This document shows positions 60,026 through 64,000 of a stretch of 64,000 nt of DNA, in pieces; position 1 is the first letter of the stretch, and every line of letters begins with the position of its first letter. Location: the NCBI GenBank assembly GCA_047973225.1, contig JBKEBQ010000003.1:1-64000 (forward strand). The letters run 5' to 3'. The notes under the pieces are model-generated. The model did no database searches, was not told the DNA's origin, and saw only the letters and a program-made list of their open reading frames with translations. The DNA is from JBKEBQ01 sp047973225 (GTDB taxonomy: Bacteria > Bacillota_I > Bacilli_A > Erysipelotrichales > Erysipelotrichaceae). The translations under genes were made by a program, and so were the position numbers.

Positions 60026-60889
60026 TTATTTATGCCAAGGTACTCCTATCAATGATGTGTACTCTCCAGACCAAATACCAACTGCACATCCGACAATACC
60101 AATCAATAATAGTAATCCGATACACTTCACAGGACTCCAGTTGCGTTTCTTAATTAATGTATAACACATAAGCGTCAATGCTAATGGAATCATTGCTGGC
60201 AATATACCATTTAACAATGCTTGTACATCTATCGCTTTTTCCCCATTAGGAATTACCATCCCCAATGTTGTAGCTCCATAGTTACAAGTAAGTGCACCTA
60301 CAACAAATACTCCAAGCATAGATGCAGCGCGTGTGAATTCTTTCGCGTTTTTAGTCAGTATAGTTACCGCTTTTGTACCCATTGAATAAGACCAGTTCAT
60401 CAATCCAAAACGTAACCCCATTTGCACACCAAACGTAATTACAAAGTATAAAATTGGTCCTACATAACTTCCATCAATTGCCATGTTTGCAGTAATACCA
60501 GCAGTAATAGGAACCAAGGTAAACCAGAATAATGCATCACCAATTCCACCTAATGGACCCATAGCAGCAACACGAACCGAACGGATTGTGTTAATGTCTG
60601 CTTTTTGTTGCTCTAATGATAATACAATCCCCATAACAAATGTTACTAAGAAAGGGTGTGTATTAAAGAATTCAAGGTTGTGCTCCATTGAAGCACTCAA
60701 ATCTTCTTTATCTGTATGAATTTTTTCTAATCCTGGTAAAATACCCCATAACCATCCTGCGGCTTGCATTCTTTCATAGTTAAATGAAGCTTGCAAGTTC
60801 ATCGAGCGCCAAACCATTTTATTTAAGGTTTTCTTATCTAGTTGAGGCGCAGGTGTTGAATTTTTATATGTTGTTGCATTAGATGCCAT
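60026..60889 (-). CDS. PTS mannose-family component IID
   Basis: A 287-residue IID: the N-terminal WRSMNLQASFNYERMQAAGW and MGPLGGIGDALFWFTLVPIT are signatures, with membrane helices in the C-terminal half. With IIC it forms the channel. The sequence is closest by eye to the N-acetylgalactosamine (AgaD) branch. A GTG one codon upstream is rejected; GGAGG is eight bases from the ATG at 60889. Overlaps IIC by 11 bases. Confidence 0.92.
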   Translation of the reverse strand: MASNATTYKNSTPAPQLDKKTLNKMVWRSMNLQASFNYERMQAAGWLWGILPGLEKIHTDKEDLSASMEHNLEFFNTHPFLVTFVMGIVLSLEQQKADINTIRSVRVAAMGPLGGIGDALFWFTLVPITAGITANMAIDGSYVGPILYFVITFGVQMGLRFGLMNWSYSMGTKAVTILTKNAKEFTRAASMLGVFVVGALTCNYGATTLGMVIPNGEKAIDVQALLNGILPAMIPLALTLMCYTLIKKRNWSPVKCIGLLLLIGIVGCAVGIWSGEYTSLIGVPWHK

Positions 60890-61679
60890 CACTCATACCT
60901 CCATTTCCACTACCCACATTTGCTTTAATGCGAATGCTTGAATTGTATTCATAAAGTGCCATCGCAATACCGATAAATGCTACTAAAAGCAATGTAGATC
61001 CAGCTGTAGCTTCGATATTTCCAATAACTGCTGCTGCTGCGAAACCAGCTAAGTAAATTCCCCATAAATCGCTTGATAACATGATCTTTAATAGAATTGC
61101 AAACCCTACATAACGCATCATTCCCCCAGCAGTACCTAAACCAGCCATAACCCATGAATATTTTTCTGAGAAGGTTTGTAAAGGTTCTTGGGCAGCTTCA
61201 CCACCAACATAAGCAACAATTGACATGACTGCGAATAATGTCCCTAACAAACACATTGAAGTTAAGTTCACATTCGTAATACCTCTTGGATTTGCTGCTT
61301 CTGCCGCTTGGTCTGCTTTTGCCATCAATCCTGACATAACTGTAAATGTCAATGTAACAGCATATTGTCCAAATACCGCAAATACCATTGATGCTCCTAA
61401 TGCAGTTTCCACATCCATATCTGCTTTCACCGCAAATACCATAGCTACTACACCACCTAATACGGCGTTTGGAGGTTGTGCGCCTCCAACAGGCATGTTA
61501 CCAACCATCATCAACTCGTAAGTACCACCAACAACCAATCCAGTGTTTACATCACCTAGGATTGCCCCAATAATTGGACAAGCAATCATTGGACGGTAAA
61601 CTAATTCTGTTAATGAGAATTGGTCAATCGCAAAAATAAATGTTGCGATTGCTAATAAAACAATTTGAATTACTTCCAT
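60879..61679 (-). CDS. PTS mannose-family component IIC
   Basis: A 266-residue membrane protein with about eight helices (ATFIFAIDQFSLTELVYRPM, IACPIIGAILGDVNTGLVVG, GTYELMMVGNMPVGGAQPPN). The GGAQPPN loop and the GDVNTGLVVGGTYEL segment are diagnostic of the AgaC/ManY family. It carries the sugar across the membrane with IID. Confidence 0.93.
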   Translation of the reverse strand: MEVIQIVLLAIATFIFAIDQFSLTELVYRPMIACPIIGAILGDVNTGLVVGGTYELMMVGNMPVGGAQPPNAVLGGVVAMVFAVKADMDVETALGASMVFAVFGQYAVTLTFTVMSGLMAKADQAAEAANPRGITNVNLTSMCLLGTLFAVMSIVAYVGGEAAQEPLQTFSEKYSWVMAGLGTAGGMMRYVGFAILLKIMLSSDLWGIYLAGFAAAAVIGNIEATAGSTLLLVAFIGIAMALYEYNSSIRIKANVGSGNGGMSDGI

Positions 61680-61705
61680 CGTTCTTTTCTCCTTTTTTTA
61701 ATTTT

Positions 61706-62182
61706 TCACTTAAATAACTTCTGCAAATCTTCACTCGCAATATCCGGAACACGCTTGATTTCAAGCTCCACTCCCAACTCTTGCAACTTTTTAAATGCTG
61801 CAACATCGCTGTCATCAACAGCAACGCTGGTAGCTACTTGACGCTTGCCATCTGCCATATGCATGTTCCCAATATTCACCTTTTTAATTGGAACTCCACC
61901 TTCAACTAACTTGAGTACATCTTGTGGGGTTTCACAAATGATGAAAATCTTTTGAGCGTCACTCGCTTTCGCAATAATATCAATCGTTTTTTGGATTGTA
62001 AAATATCGTGTTTGCGCATATGCAGGTGCAGCCATATCCATAAGCCCTTGACGGAACTCATCACTCGCTACAGCATCATTTGCAACCAACAATAAGTTTA
62101 TCCCTAATACTCCTGACCATTGCGTAGCTACTTGACCATGAATCAATCGATTATCAATCCGTGTCAATAAGATGTTTGGCAT
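61706..62182 (-). CDS. PTS mannose-family component IIB
   Basis: A 158-residue cytoplasmic IIB. The phosphorylated His lies in RIDNRLIHGQVATQW (about residue 15). The segments LLVANDAVASDEFRQGL and GGVPIKKVNIGNMHMADGKR match the AgaB/GalNAc branch better than ManX. First gene of the operon; no IIA gene is present before or after, so the phosphate donor must be encoded elsewhere. Confidence 0.93.
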   Translation of the reverse strand: MPNILLTRIDNRLIHGQVATQWSGVLGINLLLVANDAVASDEFRQGLMDMAAPAYAQTRYFTIQKTIDIIAKASDAQKIFIICETPQDVLKLVEGGVPIKKVNIGNMHMADGKRQVATSVAVDDSDVAAFKKLQELGVELEIKRVPDIASEDLQKLFK

Positions 62183-62434
62183 TTTTTTCTCCCTTCTTTA
62201 CGGTCGTTATAAGAACTGATCTAACAACATGGTTATTGTAATACGAATACACCAAAAAGTCTTTGCACTTTTTGTTTATCTCTTTGTCCTTTTTGTGATG
62301 AATATGTGATGAATGTAACATATTTATATAGAACAACCCCATTTTATGCTTTTTTCACAAAAATTATTTGCACAAATTGAAAAAAATATAAATTTGTGTT
62401 TTAATAAGTACAATATGTGCTGGAGGGGATTTCT
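62183..62434. promoter_or_regulatory. Divergent control region between the PTS operon and the AraC regulator
   Basis: A 250-bp AT-rich region. A perfect 8-bp inverted repeat CACAAATT/AATTTGTG with a 12-bp centre lies at 62371-62398, upstream of the regulator gene, and is a candidate operator. I could not settle on a single promoter for either direction. Confidence 0.5.
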
Positions 62435-63607
62435 ATGTACTTAAAAACGACAAGCTTTGTTTTTCGTCATTATGGAGAAGTTTTTTCCACCATCACTGAT
62501 CGTGTCACGATGCCAGGTGGTAGAAAAATCACCCAAATCAAAAATAAAGAGATTACTTTTTTCTATTGTTGTCCGGTAGATGTATATATGCGCGTCGACT
62601 CGGGAATTTCCATAGTTTGTGTTTCCAATACCCTCGACAGTGAAGATTTTAGTGAACAATTTGTGATTCATAAAATCATTAAAATAAATGCAGGTGTTTA
62701 TTTTAACTTAATGACACTTACCTCTGAATCGCAGGTAGAATTTCAAAGTATCTATGATATCAACGATTATAAAATCTCCCTTCCTGGCAACCCCATAGCA
62801 TATAAGCCGATTGTTCCAACCCTTCATATCAATGAAGTATTAGCTTGTTATTATCAAGCTCGTAAACCCGGTTATAAATTCCATGGAGAAATACACAATC
62901 ACTGGGAATTAAACTTTATTGACAATGGACAAATTCACACAACAATCGAAAATCGAGAGTTTGTGTTAAATGATTATGATTTGATTCTATATGCCCCCGG
63001 ACAATATCATGATTCTTTTGTTGATAAAGACAAATCCTGCTCTCACTTAACCATTATGTTTGATATGGATACAAGCTATGAACCTTTATTAATTAATGAA
63101 ATTTTTCATGCCGATCGTGAACTTACAAATTTAATCAACGATTTTGTGAATGCATCCAATGAAAACATTCATTTGAACGGTGATCGTATGACCCTATATC
63201 TGAATCTTATGATTATCAATTTACTACAAAATAAAAACAGACCCCACATCAGTGTTGCACAAACCCCTATGCAACAAAAATTTGAAGATGATTTATTAAA
63301 TCAAATTTTAATTTTTATCAACGAAAATATCTATTCTGCTTTGACCATTGAACAACTGTGTCAAGAGTTTAGTGTTTCTCGCTCCTCTTTACAACAACTG
63401 TTTCGGAATAATTTAAAAAGCGCTCCTAAACAATACATCAGTAATTTAAAACTCAATAAATCTAAGTTGTTAATCAAGGAGTCCAAATATACGATATCAG
63501 AAATATCTAATATTTTAGGGTTTGCATCCATTCATTATTTCTCAAGAAAATTCAAACAACAATTTGGTATTACTCCAAGTGATTATGCAAAAACCATTTA
63601 CAATTAG
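62435..63607 (+). CDS. AraC-family regulator, divergent to the PTS operon
   Basis: A 390-residue regulator. Residues 1-125 are of unknown fold, 150-230 a cupin-like sensor (GEIHNHWELNFIDNGQIHTT, LILYAPGQYHDSFVDKDKSC), and 290-388 the double helix-turn-helix DNA-binding domain (LTIEQLCQEFSVSRSSLQQL and ISEISNILGFASIHYFSRKF). GGAGG is eight bases from the ATG at 62435; one at 62417 has no site. It most likely controls the PTS genes in response to the sugar. Confidence 0.92.
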   Translation: MYLKTTSFVFRHYGEVFSTITDRVTMPGGRKITQIKNKEITFFYCCPVDVYMRVDSGISIVCVSNTLDSEDFSEQFVIHKIIKINAGVYFNLMTLTSESQVEFQSIYDINDYKISLPGNPIAYKPIVPTLHINEVLACYYQARKPGYKFHGEIHNHWELNFIDNGQIHTTIENREFVLNDYDLILYAPGQYHDSFVDKDKSCSHLTIMFDMDTSYEPLLINEIFHADRELTNLINDFVNASNENIHLNGDRMTLYLNLMIINLLQNKNRPHISVAQTPMQQKFEDDLLNQILIFINENIYSALTIEQLCQEFSVSRSSLQQLFRNNLKSAPKQYISNLKLNKSKLLIKESKYTISEISNILGFASIHYFSRKFKQQFGITPSDYAKTIYN

Positions 63608-63631
63608 AAACTTTTAGAAGTTTCTTTTTTT
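63607..63631 (+). terminator. Terminator after the AraC gene
   Basis: GAAACTT/AAGTTTC, a 7-bp stem with loop TTAG, followed by seven T. The stem starts at the stop codon. Confidence 0.85.
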
Positions 63632-63651
63632 ATCTATGCTATACTATTGCC

Positions 63652-64000
63652 ATGAAGAAATTATGGGGACATTTCAAAACCATCTCCATTCACAAGTGGA
63701 AAGTTACACACTTGTGTTTTCGCTGTGGTTTATATAAGCAAGGTTTAAAACACGATCTGTCCAAATACACCTGGATTGAATTTTCAAGTGGCGTAAAATA
63801 TTATCAAGGCAATCGTAGCCCTATTGAAAAAGAAAAAGAGGCAAAAGGATACTCGCTGGGTTGGCAACACCATAAAGGACGAAACCCTCACCATTGGGAA
63901 TATTGGTTAGACAACGATCCCAACACAAAAATCAAATCCATAGAAATGCCTTTACCCTATGTTGTGGAAATGTTTTGTGATCGTGTTGCTGCTTGTATGA
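63652..64000 (+). CDS. DUF5662-family protein, cut by the right edge
   Basis: At least 116 residues, open to the window end. KWKVTHLCFRCGLYKQGLKH, DLSKYTWIEFSSGVKYYQGN and LGWQHHKGRNPHHWEYW match the DUF5662 pattern, with conserved His and Asp residues that look like a metal site; function unknown. No ribosome site precedes the ATG. A TATACT box (63640-63645) ends six bases before it, so the mRNA may be leaderless. Confidence 0.85.
   Translation, partial: MKKLWGHFKTISIHKWKVTHLCFRCGLYKQGLKHDLSKYTWIEFSSGVKYYQGNRSPIEKEKEAKGYSLGWQHHKGRNPHHWEYWLDNDPNTKIKSIEMPLPYVVEMFCDRVAACM

Noticed and set aside
1..64000. CRISPR array, tRNA or rRNA genes
   Set aside because: No regularly spaced repeats and no cloverleaf with TTCRA arm or rRNA core sequence were found in the parts read. 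Intergenic regions are mostly too short or AT-rich.

Overview
The window is a chromosomal segment of a low-GC Gram-positive bacterium (Bacillota). The gene order is Bacillus-like: the S10-spc-alpha ribosomal cluster, the str operon, rpoB-rpoC, rplK-rplA, rplJ-rplL, and cysS-mrnC-rlmB-sigH-rpmG-secE-nusG. Several traits point, by inference, to Erysipelotrichia or a nearby lineage: rpmD (L30) is missing from the spc cluster, yacP is missing between rlmB and the sigma factor gene, some ribosomal proteins carry long low-complexity tails, and an OpuC-type permease is fused to its binding protein. TGG is the tryptophan codon and TGA is a normal stop, so the code is standard. No rRNA, tRNA or CRISPR array was seen. 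Almost everything is on the minus strand, so the operons read from high to low coordinates.

Region by region: 1-1,600 holds the tail of a plus-strand gene, a membrane-anchored hypothetical protein and a TrmR-like methyltransferase. 1,640-16,320 is one ribosomal super-operon (rpsJ to rplQ with secY, adk, map, infA and rpoA) behind a consensus promoter and a structured leader. 16,320-19,530 is accessory: an IS110 transposase stub, a decayed small membrane gene, a thiamine transporter under a TPP riboswitch, a secreted-protein locus and an ISNCY-like relic. 19,530-22,950 encodes an amino-acid permease, an M18 aminopeptidase and a membrane protein. 23,100-27,540 is the str operon (rpsL, rpsG, fusA, tuf). 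27,670-38,870 holds rpoC, rpoB, an RsmC-like methyltransferase, rplL, rplJ, rplA and rplK, with an L10-type leader. 39,050-47,580 is a second accessory zone with three more secreted-protein loci, including a lactococcin-972-like bacteriocin whose transporter genes are broken, plus an intact OpuC osmolyte transporter. 47,860-51,570 is a MutS-like ATPase and L-serine dehydratase operon. 51,600-56,300 is nusG, secE, rpmG, the sigma factor, rlmB, mrnC and cysS under a T-box leader. 56,360-64,000 holds an ABC exporter, gap, a mannose-family PTS (IIB, IIC, IID), a divergent AraC regulator and the start of a DUF5662-type gene.

The most unusual material is a set of four loci (18.3-19.1 kb, 39.1-40.1 kb, 40.4-43.6 kb, 46.9-47.6 kb). 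Each makes a small secreted protein followed by one or more membrane proteins. All four promoters carry a CcpA-like palindrome beside a TATACT or TATATT -10 box, and three have a poly-T spacer of 16, 9 or 6 bases that may tune or phase-vary expression. A second unexpected pattern is a two-block sequence module that sits exactly 34 bp upstream of the -35 box of both the S10 and the str operon promoters. A third is a T-box leader for cysS with a canonical Stem I but an antiterminator bulge that lacks the UGGN tRNA-acceptor pairing sequence.
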